A DNA stretch of 64,000 bases from Phyllobacterium calauticae. Lineage in GTDB: Bacteria > Pseudomonadota > Alphaproteobacteria > Rhizobiales > Rhizobiaceae. Positions 50,954 through 59,419 of the stretch are shown in pieces; positions within the stretch are counted from its first letter, which is position 1, and each line of letters starts with the position of its first letter. Location: positions 620,001 through 684,000 of the forward strand of contig NZ_JAGENB010000002.1 of NCBI RefSeq assembly GCF_019991125.1. Reading direction: 5' to 3'. The notes below the pieces were generated by a model that had not been told where the DNA came from, made no database searches, and saw only the letters and a list, made by a program, of their open reading frames with translations. The translations under genes were made by a program, and so were the position numbers.

Positions 50954-51030
50954 TCTCAATTCCTCCGTTTGAGTGCCGTTCCGGCCCATGGCGGGCCGGA
51001 ACGGCATTGCTCAAGCGTATAGAATTTTAC

Positions 51031-51699
51031 TCAGGCGGCAATCCCAAGAATGCCCGCAAACAGGGCGCGGCCATCGGAGCCGCCATGGGCCGCTTCAATC
51101 AGGTTCTCCGGATGCGGCATCATACCGAGAACATTGCCTTTTTCGCTGATGATACCGGCGATGTCATTCATGGCGCCGTTCGGGTTTGTACCCTCCGCAT
51201 AGCGGAAAACCACCTGGCCTTCGCCCTCGATGCGGGCCAAAGTCGTTTCGTCAGCGAAGAAATTGCCGTCATGATGGGCAACCGGGCAGCGAACGATCTG
51301 GCCATGCGAATAACCGCGGGTGAAGGCGGTGTTGGCATTGGTCACTTCCAGCTTCACTTCGCGGCAGACGAATTTCAGCGATGCGTTGCGCATCAGGGCG
51401 CCGGGCAGGAGGCCTGCTTCCTGCAAAATCTGGAAGCCGTTGCACACGCCCATGACCATGACGCCCTTGTCGGCCTTCTCGCGGATCGCCTGCATGACGG
51501 GCATGCGCGCGGCAATGGCGCCGCAGCGCAGATAGTCGCCATAGGAGAACCCGCCGGGAATGACGATCAGATCGACATCGGGAATTTCGGTGTCCGTCTG
51601 CCAGACCGTCTGCGGTGCCTGGCCGGAGATTTTCGTCAGCGCCGCAATCATGTCACGGTCGCGATTGAGGCCCGGGAGAAGAACGACAGCTGATTTCAT
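51031..51699 (-). CDS. purQ: Phosphoribosylformylglycinamidine synthase, glutaminase subunit
   Basis: PurQ frees ammonia from glutamine for PurL. The 222-residue class I amidotransferase has the nucleophile Cys86 (MGVCNGFQ) and the His196/Glu198 pair in MMPHPEN. It starts 3 bp after purS, within a purC-purS-purQ operon. Confidence 0.98.
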   Translation of the reverse strand: MKSAVVLLPGLNRDRDMIAALTKISGQAPQTVWQTDTEIPDVDLIVIPGGFSYGDYLRCGAIAARMPVMQAIREKADKGVMVMGVCNGFQILQEAGLLPGALMRNASLKFVCREVKLEVTNANTAFTRGYSHGQIVRCPVAHHDGNFFADETTLARIEGEGQVVFRYAEGTNPNGAMNDIAGIISEKGNVLGMMPHPENLIEAAHGGSDGRALFAGILGIAA

Positions 51700-51702
51700 T
51701 TT

Positions 51703-51942
51703 TTAAACAAGCTCCACCGCATAATCTTCGATGACCGTATTGGCGAGCAGCTTTTCGCACATCGCCTTGACGTTGGCTTCGGCAACGGCGCGGTCCTTGG
51801 TGTCGATCTCCACATCAAAGATCTTGCCCTGGCGTACGGATGCAACGCCATCGAAACCAAGACTGCCCAGCGCGCCGACAATTGCCTTGCCCTGCGGGTC
51901 AAGAACGCCATTCTTCAAGGTTACAGTGACACGTGCCTTCAT
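51703..51942 (-). CDS. purS: Phosphoribosylformylglycinamidine synthase, PurS subunit
   Basis: The 79-residue PurS (VTLKNGVLDPQGKAIVGALGSLGF) bridges PurL and PurQ in the three-subunit FGAM synthase. It sits between purC and purQ. Confidence 0.97.
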   Translation of the reverse strand: MKARVTVTLKNGVLDPQGKAIVGALGSLGFDGVASVRQGKIFDVEIDTKDRAVAEANVKAMCEKLLANTVIEDYAVELV

Positions 51943-51975
51943 CGATCGTCTTCTCCGAGATTGTTCAATCAGCGA

Positions 51976-52740
51976 TTATTTAACGAGAACCGGCCCGGTT
52001 GGCCGCAACTGTTCATTTTCATTCATGATGCCCAGACGGCGGGCGACTTCCTGATAGGCCTCGATCAGACCGCCCATATCACGACGGAACCGGTCCTTGT
52101 CCAGCTTTTCGCTGGTCTGGCTGTCCCACAGGCGGGCGGAATCGGGGGAAAACTCGTCGGCGACGACAATACGCATCATATCGCCTTCCCACAAACGGCC
52201 GCATTCGATCTTGAAATCGACGAGCTGGATACCGACGCCGAGGAACAGGCCGCTGAGGAAGTCGTTGACGCGAATGGCCAGTGCCATGATGTCATCGATT
52301 TCCTGGGGTGCAGCCCAGCCAAAGGCCGTGATGTGCTCTTCGGAGACCATAGGATCGTCCAGAACGTCGTTTTTGTAGTAAAATTCGATGATCGAGCGCG
52401 GCAGGACCGTGCCCTCTTCGATTCCAAGACGTTTTGCCAGCGAACCCGCCGCAATGTTGCGGACGACCACCTGCAGGGGAATGATTTCGACTTCCTTGAT
52501 CAGCTGCTCACGCATGTTGAGGCGGCGGATGAAGTGCGTCGGAATACCCATGCGGTTGAGCTGGGTGAAAATGTATTCGGAAATCCGGTTGTTCAAAACA
52601 CCTTTGCCATCAATGACTTCGTGCTTCTTTGGATGCAGCACGGTGGTGTCGTCTTTGAAATGTTGGACAAGCGTTCCTGGCTCGGGTCCTTCGTAAAGGA
52701 TTTTGGCTTTGCCTTCGTAGACACGGCGGCGACGGTTCAT
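51976..52740 (-). CDS. purC: Phosphoribosylaminoimidazole-succinocarboxamide synthase
   Basis: PurC (SAICAR synthetase) joins CAIR and aspartate with ATP. The 254-residue protein has [12 protein letters not shown] at the N-terminus and the signature [34 protein letters not shown]. It is the first gene of the purC-purS-purQ operon; 33 bp separate it from purS. Confidence 0.98.
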   Translation of the reverse strand: MNRRRRVYEGKAKILYEGPEPGTLVQHFKDDTTVLHPKKHEVIDGKGVLNNRISEYIFTQLNRMGIPTHFIRRLNMREQLIKEVEIIPLQVVVRNIAAGSLAKRLGIEEGTVLPRSIIEFYYKNDVLDDPMVSEEHITAFGWAAPQEIDDIMALAIRVNDFLSGLFLGVGIQLVDFKIECGRLWEGDMMRIVVADEFSPDSARLWDSQTSEKLDKDRFRRDMGGLIEAYQEVARRLGIMNENEQLRPTGPVLVK

Positions 52741-53367
52741 TGCAGGTCTCTGGTATTGGAGTTATCGGTCGGCCTTGGTCACAGCCGTCATGTTGGCGCG
52801 CTAACTATCGTAAAAGCAAGCATTCTACAATGATACTTTAGGGATCGGCACCATTTTGATCATATTAATGCGGCCGATCCTTTGGTCTGTCCCCGGATTT
52901 ATGGGTTATATGGGCTTTTTACGACAATGTGACCCATGTTTGCCTGAAGAGGTTCATTTCAGACTTCCGATTTCGTGCAGAATGGTTATATGAACCTAGG
53001 GTCAGGACTCGTTAATATGATCGAAATGGCGCCTGAAACGGCAAGAAGATGCGAGGAGAGGCGTGAAGGGCGGGGCTTTTCCCCCGGCCGAGCGGTTCGA
53101 CACTGCAGCTTGCAGCCGTTTCGGCGTCCGAAGGATATGGTCTTTTCGCCCGGCTACTTCGTTGCAAAGGCTCGAGAATGGATAAACATTCCCATCGCCT
53201 TTGCTCCTCGTATCCGAACGAAAAGCCACATACCATTTCGACCAGATTAACAAGTCCTGACCCTGAAAACCATGCCTATCAGGGACTTGCCCTAAAAACG
53301 CCAAGACCGGGGAGGCATCTTTCACCGGAATGACCAATTCATTTTGCGGGAGCAAGAGAGGATGACA
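52741..53367. other. Long intergenic region with a MITE-like element
   Basis: This 627-bp region holds the purC promoter side (52741-52990), the 267-bp inverted-repeat element (52998-53264), and the upstream region of the DUF1476 gene. No gene is supported. A long minus-strand frame (53002-53784) crosses the element and the DUF1476 gene and is spurious. Confidence 0.6.
52998..53264. mobile_element. MITE-like non-autonomous element, 267 bp
   Basis: Terminal inverted repeats of 32 bp (52998-53029, 53233-53264), beginning AGGGTCAGGACT, agree at 28 of 32 positions. The interior has no transposase. The ends look like those of IS5/IS630-type elements, but I cannot name the parent and see no clear target-site duplication. 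Confidence 0.75.
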
Positions 53368-53679
53368 ATGGAAGATCGCGAAAATGCCTTTGAAAGCAAA
53401 TATGCGCATGACGCGGAGGTTCGCTTTCGGGCAGAAGCACGGCGCAACAAGCTGATTGGCCTTTGGGCAGCGGAAAAGCTGGGCAAGACCGGCGAAGAAG
53501 CGGAAGCCTATGCGCTTGAAGTCATCAAGGCGGATTTCCAGGAAGCCGGTGATGACGACGTTTTCCGCAAGATCCGCGCCGATTTCGATGCGGCAGGTGT
53601 CGACAAATCCGACCACCGCATCCGCCGTACAATGGATGAAATGCTGGAAGAAGCCATCCGCCAGATCCAGGGATCCTGA
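53368..53679 (+). CDS. ATPase inhibitor subunit zeta (DUF1476)
   Basis: The 103-residue protein (MEDRENAFESKYAHDAEVRFRAEARRNKLIGLWAAEKLG) belongs to DUF1476, which in Paracoccus denitrificans is the zeta subunit that blocks F1-ATPase rotation in the ATP-hydrolysis direction. The ATG at 53368 has AGAGG six bases upstream; the ATG at 53362 is too close. It is a single-gene unit with a strong terminator. Confidence 0.92.
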   Translation: MEDRENAFESKYAHDAEVRFRAEARRNKLIGLWAAEKLGKTGEEAEAYALEVIKADFQEAGDDDVFRKIRADFDAAGVDKSDHRIRRTMDEMLEEAIRQIQGS

Positions 53680-53700
53680 TCTGTCCTGATCGGTCTTCGT

Positions 53701-53728
53701 AAAAACCGCCCTTTCAGGGCGGTTTTTT
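53701..53728 (+). terminator. Rho-independent terminator of the DUF1476 gene
   Basis: Arms AAAAACCGCCCT/AGGGCGGTTTTT with a TTC loop and further T residues, 22 bp past the stop. Confidence 0.93.
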
Positions 53729-53765
53729 GTTGGTGCTATTCCGTTGTTTTTGCTTCGCTCCCAAT

Positions 53766-53832
53766 GGTCCTTTGATTCTGACATTTGCCTGAGTGGCTTG
53801 TATCAAAGGGGGGCAAATGTCAGAATCGGACC
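53766..53832. promoter_or_regulatory. Large inverted repeat upstream of the HpcH/HpaI gene
   Basis: Perfect 16-bp arms GATTCTGACATTTGCC/GGCAAATGTCAGAATC flank a 22-nt centre. They are extended outward by GGTCC/GGACC after a 3-nt bulge. It ends 42 bp before the start at 53875 and could be an operator or a repeat element. Confidence 0.65.
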
Positions 53833-53874
53833 ACAAGCCGAGTCGGCCATCAGCAACAATTTCCGGGAGAGATC

Positions 53875-54651
53875 ATGTCGCTAGCATCACGTCTGAGGGC
53901 GGGAGAAACGGTTTTTTCCGCCTGGTGCAACCTGCCTCATCCGCTGGTCATGGAAACCCTGTGCCGGACGGATTTCACCGCCTTCATGCTCGACATGCAG
54001 CACGGCCCGTTCGATACGGAATCGGTTCTGCAAAGCATCGGTATCATCCAGGGCGCAGGCAAGCATACGGTGGTACGCATTCCCGTCGACCGGTTCGACA
54101 TGGCAAGCCGGGCACTGGACTTCGGCGCCGAGGGCATTATCGCCCCGATGATCAATTCGGTTGAAGATGCGCGGCGTTTTGCTGCTTCCATGAAATACCC
54201 GCCGGTCGGCGAGCGGTCGTGGGGGCAGTTGCGCGGGCGTCCGGCAAGCTATGGCGCCAGCGGTTCCGGCGGCTATCTGACTGAGGTCAATGCCAAGACG
54301 CTGGCTTTCGCAATGATCGAGACACGCGCCGCCTTTGCCGCGCTGGACGGTATTCTGGCCATCGATGGTATCGACGGTGTTTTTGTCGGCCCAGCGGATT
54401 TCTCCATCGGCTGGAGCAACGGGGCCGAGGTGGATGCCGGGTCGCAGGCGATCATCGAGCCGCTGCGGGAAATCGCCGCCAAGGCACGCGCCGCAGGCAA
54501 GCTCTGCGGCATCTACGCGCCCAATGCCGAACTGGCAAAGCGTTTCACCGGTCTCGGTTTCACCTATGTGCCGATCTCCGTCGACACGGCCTATCTGCAA
54601 TTGGGTGTGCAGACATTGCTGGCAGCCGTTAGAGCATCGGGCGATAAATAA
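53875..54651 (+). CDS. HpcH/HpaI-family aldolase
   Basis: The 258-residue TIM-barrel protein has FMLDMQHGPFDTESV, MIETRAAFAALDGILAIDGIDGVFVGPADFSIG and GIYAPNAELAKRFTGLGFTYVPISVD, as in class II aldolases acting on 2-keto-3-deoxy sugar acids or 4-hydroxy-2-oxoheptanedioate. MIETxxA and GPxDxS carry the metal and substrate ligands. The ATG at 53875 follows GGGAGAG. No pathway partners are adjacent. Confidence 0.92.
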   Translation: MSLASRLRAGETVFSAWCNLPHPLVMETLCRTDFTAFMLDMQHGPFDTESVLQSIGIIQGAGKHTVVRIPVDRFDMASRALDFGAEGIIAPMINSVEDARRFAASMKYPPVGERSWGQLRGRPASYGASGSGGYLTEVNAKTLAFAMIETRAAFAALDGILAIDGIDGVFVGPADFSIGWSNGAEVDAGSQAIIEPLREIAAKARAAGKLCGIYAPNAELAKRFTGLGFTYVPISVDTAYLQLGVQTLLAAVRASGDK

Positions 54652-54835
54652 GACGTGTTCTGCCCGATGGAATTGGGCCAAATTCACCCGGCCCTTCGGG
54701 TTTCCGGCTGGCGGACACCCACTTTGTCAGGCAGCTTCGTCCGATGGATGAACATCGGCCTCGCTACCTTCCGCGTGGATTGTCTCGCCATCCGCGAAAC
54801 AGAACTACGTCCTATTTAACGCCCGATGTTCTAAA

Positions 54836-55384
54836 TCATAATTGCGAAATAAATTTCGCAAAGACCATCGTGCCTTCCGGCCAGGGTCCATGGCCGGATT
54901 CGGCGTTGAGGTGGCCTGATTCACCGGCATCGATGAACAGGGATCCCCAGGCCGCCGCCAGGTCTTCTGCAACGGCATATTCGCAATAGTGATCATTGCG
55001 GCTGGCAACGACGATGGATGGAAATGTGAACGGCTCGCGCGGGTAGGGGCCGAATGTCATCAGGTGCTTCGGCCGGATTTTCGGGTTTGACACGTCGGGC
55101 GGCGTCACCAGGAAAGCGCCTTTGATCTTGCTGCCGATCTGCGGCAATGCGTGCACAAAGGTCGGCACCCCCAGGGAATGCGCGACAACGACAACGGGCA
55201 GGGTCGCTTCGTTGACGGACTTGACCACTTCCGCCACCCAGTCCGCAAGGACAGGCTTCGACCATTCCTTCTGCTCGACGCGCCGTGCCGTGGAAAGCTT
55301 GGCCTCCCAGCGTGTCTGCCAGTGATCGGGACCGGAATTGGTGTAACCGGGAATGATGAGGATATCAGCGTCTTTGACTTTCAT
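54836..55384 (-). CDS. RBBP9/YdeN-type alpha/beta hydrolase
   Basis: The 182-residue protein has the small hydrolase layout: IIPGYTNSGPDHWQTRWE, a nucleophile Ser in VVVAHSLGVPT, an Asp in SRNDHYCEY and a His in AGESGHLNAESGHGPW. It lacks a signal peptide, so it is cytosolic; substrate unknown. The ATG at 55384 follows GGGGAG; one at 55393 is also in frame. It is divergent from the VOC gene. Confidence 0.9.
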   Translation of the reverse strand: MKVKDADILIIPGYTNSGPDHWQTRWEAKLSTARRVEQKEWSKPVLADWVAEVVKSVNEATLPVVVVAHSLGVPTFVHALPQIGSKIKGAFLVTPPDVSNPKIRPKHLMTFGPYPREPFTFPSIVVASRNDHYCEYAVAEDLAAAWGSLFIDAGESGHLNAESGHGPWPEGTMVFAKFISQL

Positions 55385-55556
55385 GCTCCCCATTTAGGAA
55401 AAATATCGGGGAACCGCAACGCCACAAGATTGTAAACAATCCGGATTTTATGGTTCGCGAATGGTGAACATGCTGTTCGCCGCGGCATGGCTTGTATCCG
55501 TTGATGGAACATCCGACTTTAAACGCAACGTAACAGGTGGATCGCCGGGAGTGCAC

Positions 55557-56456
55557 ATGAAGGTCACACGCAGAGATGTCGTCGGCGGTGCCGGAATGCT
55601 GGCTTTCCAGGCGATTGCGGGATCAGCCCGCGCGGAGACAGATATGAACAGTGTTCCCTTTGCAGCAACGGCCCCGACCCATGTGTCAAAAGTTGGCATC
55701 AAGGCGAGGGATGCCGATCAGCTGGCGAAATATTATCGCGAGGTTGTCGGCTTGCGGGAACTCTCCCGCAAGGGGCAGACGGTCATCCTTGGAGCAGGTG
55801 AGACGCCTTTGCTCGAAATCGAGCAGGCGGCGGCGATCCGCGCCGACGATCCGCATAGCGCCGGCCTTTATCACACCGCTTTCCTGCTGCCGCGCCGGGT
55901 CGATCTTGCCCGGTGGGCGCGGCGCGCCATCGACCAGCGCACGCCGATTGTCGGCGCATCGGACCATATTGTCAGCGAGGCCATCTATCTGACGGACCCG
56001 GAAGGCAATGGCATCGAGATTTATGCGGATCGCCCGCATGAGAACTGGAAATGGAACGGTTCATCCGTCGAGATGGGCACCGCTGCGCTGGATGTCGGTA
56101 ATCTGCTTGGCGAGCTGAAGCCGGATACCGCGGAATGGAATGGCGCGCCCGATGGCGCCATGGTTGGGCATCTGCATCTGCGGGTCGGCAATGCCGGGGA
56201 CGCGGAGGCATGGTGGCATCGTGAGCTCGGCATGCAGACTGTTGCCGGTTTCGGCGGCAGCGCCGTGTTCCTGTCCACCGGCGGCTACCATCACCATGTT
56301 GCGGCCAATTCCTGGCAGAGCAAGGGTGCGGGCAAGCGGGACAATGACCGTTCCGGTCTCGCCTGGGCCGAATTCGTGTCGAGCGATGCCCGGGGCGAGC
56401 GGGAAATCGTCGATCCCTGGGGCAATGTCATGCGCATCGTACCGGCAAAGGCCTGA
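55557..56456 (+). CDS. VOC-superfamily (CatE-like) protein with Tat-type leader and internal start
   Basis: The protein of up to 299 residues has two VOC domains, THVSKVGIKARDADQLAKYYREVVGL (about 40) and GHLHLRVGNAGDAEAWWHRELGM (about 200), with the His-rich YHHHVAANSWQ, as in CatE-type extradiol dioxygenases/glyoxalases. From the ATG at 55557 it carries a Tat-like leader (VTRRDVVGG, hydrophobic stretch, SARA cleavage site). An ATG at 55644 with GGAG seven bases upstream would give a cytosolic form of 270 residues. Which is used is undecided. Confidence 0.88.
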   Translation: MKVTRRDVVGGAGMLAFQAIAGSARAETDMNSVPFAATAPTHVSKVGIKARDADQLAKYYREVVGLRELSRKGQTVILGAGETPLLEIEQAAAIRADDPHSAGLYHTAFLLPRRVDLARWARRAIDQRTPIVGASDHIVSEAIYLTDPEGNGIEIYADRPHENWKWNGSSVEMGTAALDVGNLLGELKPDTAEWNGAPDGAMVGHLHLRVGNAGDAEAWWHRELGMQTVAGFGGSAVFLSTGGYHHHVAANSWQSKGAGKRDNDRSGLAWAEFVSSDARGEREIVDPWGNVMRIVPAKA

Positions 56457-56472
56457 CCGCTTTCTGCCAATA

Positions 56473-56502
56473 AAAAGCCCGCGAAACCGCGGGCTTTTCT
56501 TT
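56473..56502. terminator. Bidirectional terminator between VOC and purB genes
   Basis: Arms AAAAGCCCGCG/CGCGGGCTTTT with an AAAC loop and T-rich flank on the plus strand. On the minus strand the A-rich upstream side gives a T-tail for purB. Confidence 0.85.
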
Positions 56503-56519
56503 TGATCAATGGGACGTGT

Positions 56520-57827
56520 TCAAGCTTCGCCGAACACGCGCCTGAAAATCGTGTCGACATGCTTGGTATGATAGCCAAGGTCGAATTTCTCGCGGATGGT
56601 CTGTTCCGGCAGCGCGGCGCGGACGTCCGCGTCGGCCAGCAGCTCCTCGAGGAAATCTTTGCCCTGTTCCCAGACCTTCATCGCGTTGCGCTGAACGAGG
56701 CGATACGAATCCTCGCGGGACACACCGGCCTGCGTGAGGGCAAGCAGAACGCGCTGGGAGTGGATCAAACCACGGAACTTGTTCATGTTTTTCAGCATGT
56801 TGTCCGGATAGACCAGCAGCTTGTCGATGACGCCGGTCATGCGGGCAAGGGCGAAATCAAGCGTGATCGTCGCGTCCGGGCCGATCATGCGCTCGACGGA
56901 CGAATGCGAAATGTCGCGTTCGTGCCAGAGCGCCACATTTTCCATGGCGGGCAGGGCAAAGGCGCGCACCATGCGGGCGAGGCCGGTCATGTTTTCCGTC
57001 AGCACCGGATTGCGCTTGTGCGGCATGGCGGAGGAACCCTTCTGGCCGGGGGAGAAATATTCCTCCGCTTCCAGAACTTCCGTGCGCTGCAGGTGGCGAA
57101 TTTCCACCGAAAGGCGCTCGATGGACGAGGCGATGACGCCGAGCGTGGCGAAATACATGGCATGGCGGTCACGCGGGATGACCTGCGTGGAGACCGGTTC
57201 CGGCTCCATGCCCAGCGATTTGGCCACGTGTTCTTCGACATAGGGATCGATATTGGCGAACGTGCCGACAGCGCCGGAAATGGCGCAGGTGGCGATCTCG
57301 GCGCGTGCGGCCACGAGACGGGTGCGGCAGCGCTCGAATTCGGCATAGGCCTGTGCCAGCTTGACGCCGAACGTGGTCGGCTCGGCATGGATACCGTGGC
57401 TGCGGCCGATGGTGACCGTGTCCTTGTGCTCGAAGGCACGCTTCTTCAGGGCTGCCAGCAGCTTGTCGAGGTCGGCCAGCAGAATGTCGCTGGCGCGCAT
57501 CAGCTGGACGTTGAAACAGGTATCGAGCACATCGGACGAGGTCATGCCCTGATGCACGAAGCGCGCGTCGGGACCGACGATCTCAGCCAGATGCGTCAGA
57601 AAGGCGATGACGTCATGCTTGGTTTCACGCTCGATCTCGTCGATGCGGTCGATATCGAATGTCGCGGCGCCGCCCTTTTCCCAGATCGTCGCAGCAGCTT
57701 CCTTCGGGATGACGCCGAGTTCCGCCAACGCGTCGCAGGCATAGGCCTCGATTTCGAACCAGATGCGGAATTTCGTTTCCGGGGACCAGATGGCGACCAT
57801 TTCGGGCCGCGAATAACGCGGGATCAT
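56520..57827 (-). CDS. purB: Adenylosuccinate lyase
   Basis: PurB cleaves SAICAR and adenylosuccinate, releasing fumarate. The 435-residue protein has the superfamily signature GSSAMPHKRNP (about 265-275), HQGMTSSDVLDTC (about 115) and IGRSHGIHAEPTTFG. The ATG lies near 57827. It joins the purC/Q/S/L genes elsewhere in the window but is transcribed alone. Confidence 0.98.
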   Translation of the reverse strand: MIPRYSRPEMVAIWSPETKFRIWFEIEAYACDALAELGVIPKEAAATIWEKGGAATFDIDRIDEIERETKHDVIAFLTHLAEIVGPDARFVHQGMTSSDVLDTCFNVQLMRASDILLADLDKLLAALKKRAFEHKDTVTIGRSHGIHAEPTTFGVKLAQAYAEFERCRTRLVAARAEIATCAISGAVGTFANIDPYVEEHVAKSLGMEPEPVSTQVIPRDRHAMYFATLGVIASSIERLSVEIRHLQRTEVLEAEEYFSPGQKGSSAMPHKRNPVLTENMTGLARMVRAFALPAMENVALWHERDISHSSVERMIGPDATITLDFALARMTGVIDKLLVYPDNMLKNMNKFRGLIHSQRVLLALTQAGVSREDSYRLVQRNAMKVWEQGKDFLEELLADADVRAALPEQTIREKFDLGYHTKHVDTIFRRVFGEA

Positions 57828-57939
57828 TGTGTGTTCCTATAGGCAATCGGTGGGCGGATGAGTGTGAAACCTGCTCTAACAGACCAAGCCGCCGTACTCA
57901 ACGTGGCTTTTCAGCCTGCACAGCTATATGGCCTTGGAA

Positions 57940-58677
57940 TCACTGTTGCGTGGTGACCGCCAGCCAGCGGTAATCGGGGCCTTCAAAGCCGATTGAACGG
58001 ACTGCGATCAGAATGGCGAGGGCAGGTTTGCCATCCGAGAGATAGAAGGTCTGGACGGCGCCGATGCTGTAGCCTTGCGGGCAATTGCGGCTCGACGGGA
58101 TGGATTTGTCTTCGTGCAGCGTCCTGATATCGGCGGATGTGCCCTGCTGGATCGTCAGGCGAAACCCTTTGTACATCTCCGGTTCCGGGCATTTGTCCGG
58201 GCGCGGGACATCGATTTCTTGCAGTTGCACCGTCAGCGGCTCGTCCATGGGAGGGAAAACCGGGCGCGGATTGAACGTCGTCTTGAACTTGTCGGCCGAC
58301 AGTTCGGTGATCGGGTTGGCTGCGACCGTATCGCCTGCATTGGCGCGCAGTTCCGTGTCGGAAAGCCCGGTCAGCCCCTGTGCATCCCGGCCAGCCTTTT
58401 CGCGGGCATCGGCGAGAGAGGCCTTTTCATCGTCGAGGCGCACCCGCACCGGTGTCTTGGGAAGAAAGGCGTCGGTTGCCGTGTCGATATAATAGCGGTT
58501 GGCGTAGGGAAAGCCGGAACCATCCTGGACGCCGTATTCCTCGAAGGCAAAAACCTTGCCGTCTTTGGAAAAGCCAAGAATGTCAAGTTTTGCAACATCT
58601 CCTGCCCGTGCCGCCACTGGCGAAAAACCCGCGACCAGAACGGCGAGGGCGGCGCGAAGCAGGAGGGAAAGGCGCAT
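57940..58677 (-). CDS. Secreted DUF2259 protein
   Basis: The 245-residue protein has a signal peptide ([25 protein letters not shown]) and the DUF2259 body: LGFSKDGKVFAFEEYGVQDGSGFPYANRYYIDT, RNCPQGYSIGAVQTFYLSDGKPALAILIAVRSIGFEGPDYRWLAVT. Function unknown; likely periplasmic. Its ATG shares one base with the rpe stop (TGATG), so it is translationally coupled to rpe. Confidence 0.88.
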   Translation of the reverse strand: MRLSLLLRAALAVLVAGFSPVAARAGDVAKLDILGFSKDGKVFAFEEYGVQDGSGFPYANRYYIDTATDAFLPKTPVRVRLDDEKASLADAREKAGRDAQGLTGLSDTELRANAGDTVAANPITELSADKFKTTFNPRPVFPPMDEPLTVQLQEIDVPRPDKCPEPEMYKGFRLTIQQGTSADIRTLHEDKSIPSSRNCPQGYSIGAVQTFYLSDGKPALAILIAVRSIGFEGPDYRWLAVTTQQ

Positions 58678-59351
58678 CACGAGCCCTTGATGGTTGCGTT
58701 GCGGATCAGCTCGATATTGGCGCGGTAGCTTGCTTCCGATCCGCCCTTGAACACGGCAGAACCGGCAACCAGTGCATTGGCGCCCGCCTGTGTTGCCAAT
58801 CCGGCGGTGTCGGCGGTAATCCCGCCATCCACTTCCAGATCGATGGGGCGGTCGCCGATCATCGCCTTGACCTTGCGGATCTTGCCCAGGGTCTCGGAAA
58901 TGAATTTCTGGCCGCCAAAGCCGGGATTGACGGTCATGACCAGCACCAGATCCACGTCGTTCAGGACATATTCGATGGCAGATTCCGGCGTTCCCGGATT
59001 GATGGCGATGCCGGCCTTCTTGCCAAGGGCGCGAATGGCCTGCAGCGAGCGGTGGACGTGCGGTCCGGCCTCGGCATGAATAGTGATGATGTCCGATCCG
59101 GCCTTGGCAAAGGCCTCGATATAGGGATCGCACGGCGCAATCATCAGATGGGTGTCGAAAACCGCGGAGGTCAGCGGGCGGATTGCCTTGACCACTTCGG
59201 GGCCGAAGGTGATGTTCGGCACGAAATGGCCGTCCATGACGTCGATATGCACCCAGTCAGCACCCGCTTTGAGCACGGTGGTGACTTCCGAACCGAGCTT
59301 TGAAAAGTCGGAAGCGAGAATGGACGGGGCGATGACAAGCGGGCGGCTCAT
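58677..59351 (-). CDS. rpe: Ribulose-phosphate 3-epimerase
   Basis: Rpe interconverts ribulose-5-P and xylulose-5-P. The 224-residue TIM barrel has [35 protein letters not shown] (metal ligands), [16 protein letters not shown] and [14 protein letters not shown]. It is the upstream member of an rpe-DUF2259 pair. Confidence 0.97.
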   Translation of the reverse strand: MSRPLVIAPSILASDFSKLGSEVTTVLKAGADWVHIDVMDGHFVPNITFGPEVVKAIRPLTSAVFDTHLMIAPCDPYIEAFAKAGSDIITIHAEAGPHVHRSLQAIRALGKKAGIAINPGTPESAIEYVLNDVDLVLVMTVNPGFGGQKFISETLGKIRKVKAMIGDRPIDLEVDGGITADTAGLATQAGANALVAGSAVFKGGSEASYRANIELIRNATIKGS

Positions 59352-59419
59352 GGCGTTCTCCGGTAGAAATGTTGTGCGCGCCCGTTACCACGCGCGTCCG
59401 GACCGCACAATGAAAACCG

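Noticed and set aside
53002-53784. 260-codon minus-strand frame across the MITE and the DUF1476 gene
   Set aside because: It is antisense to a well-supported gene and runs through a mobile element and a terminator.
57940-59133. 397-codon minus-strand frame spanning DUF2259 and rpe
   Set aside because: Only its last 245 codons are real, the DUF2259 protein starting at 58677. The upstream part is an out-of-frame shadow of rpe.
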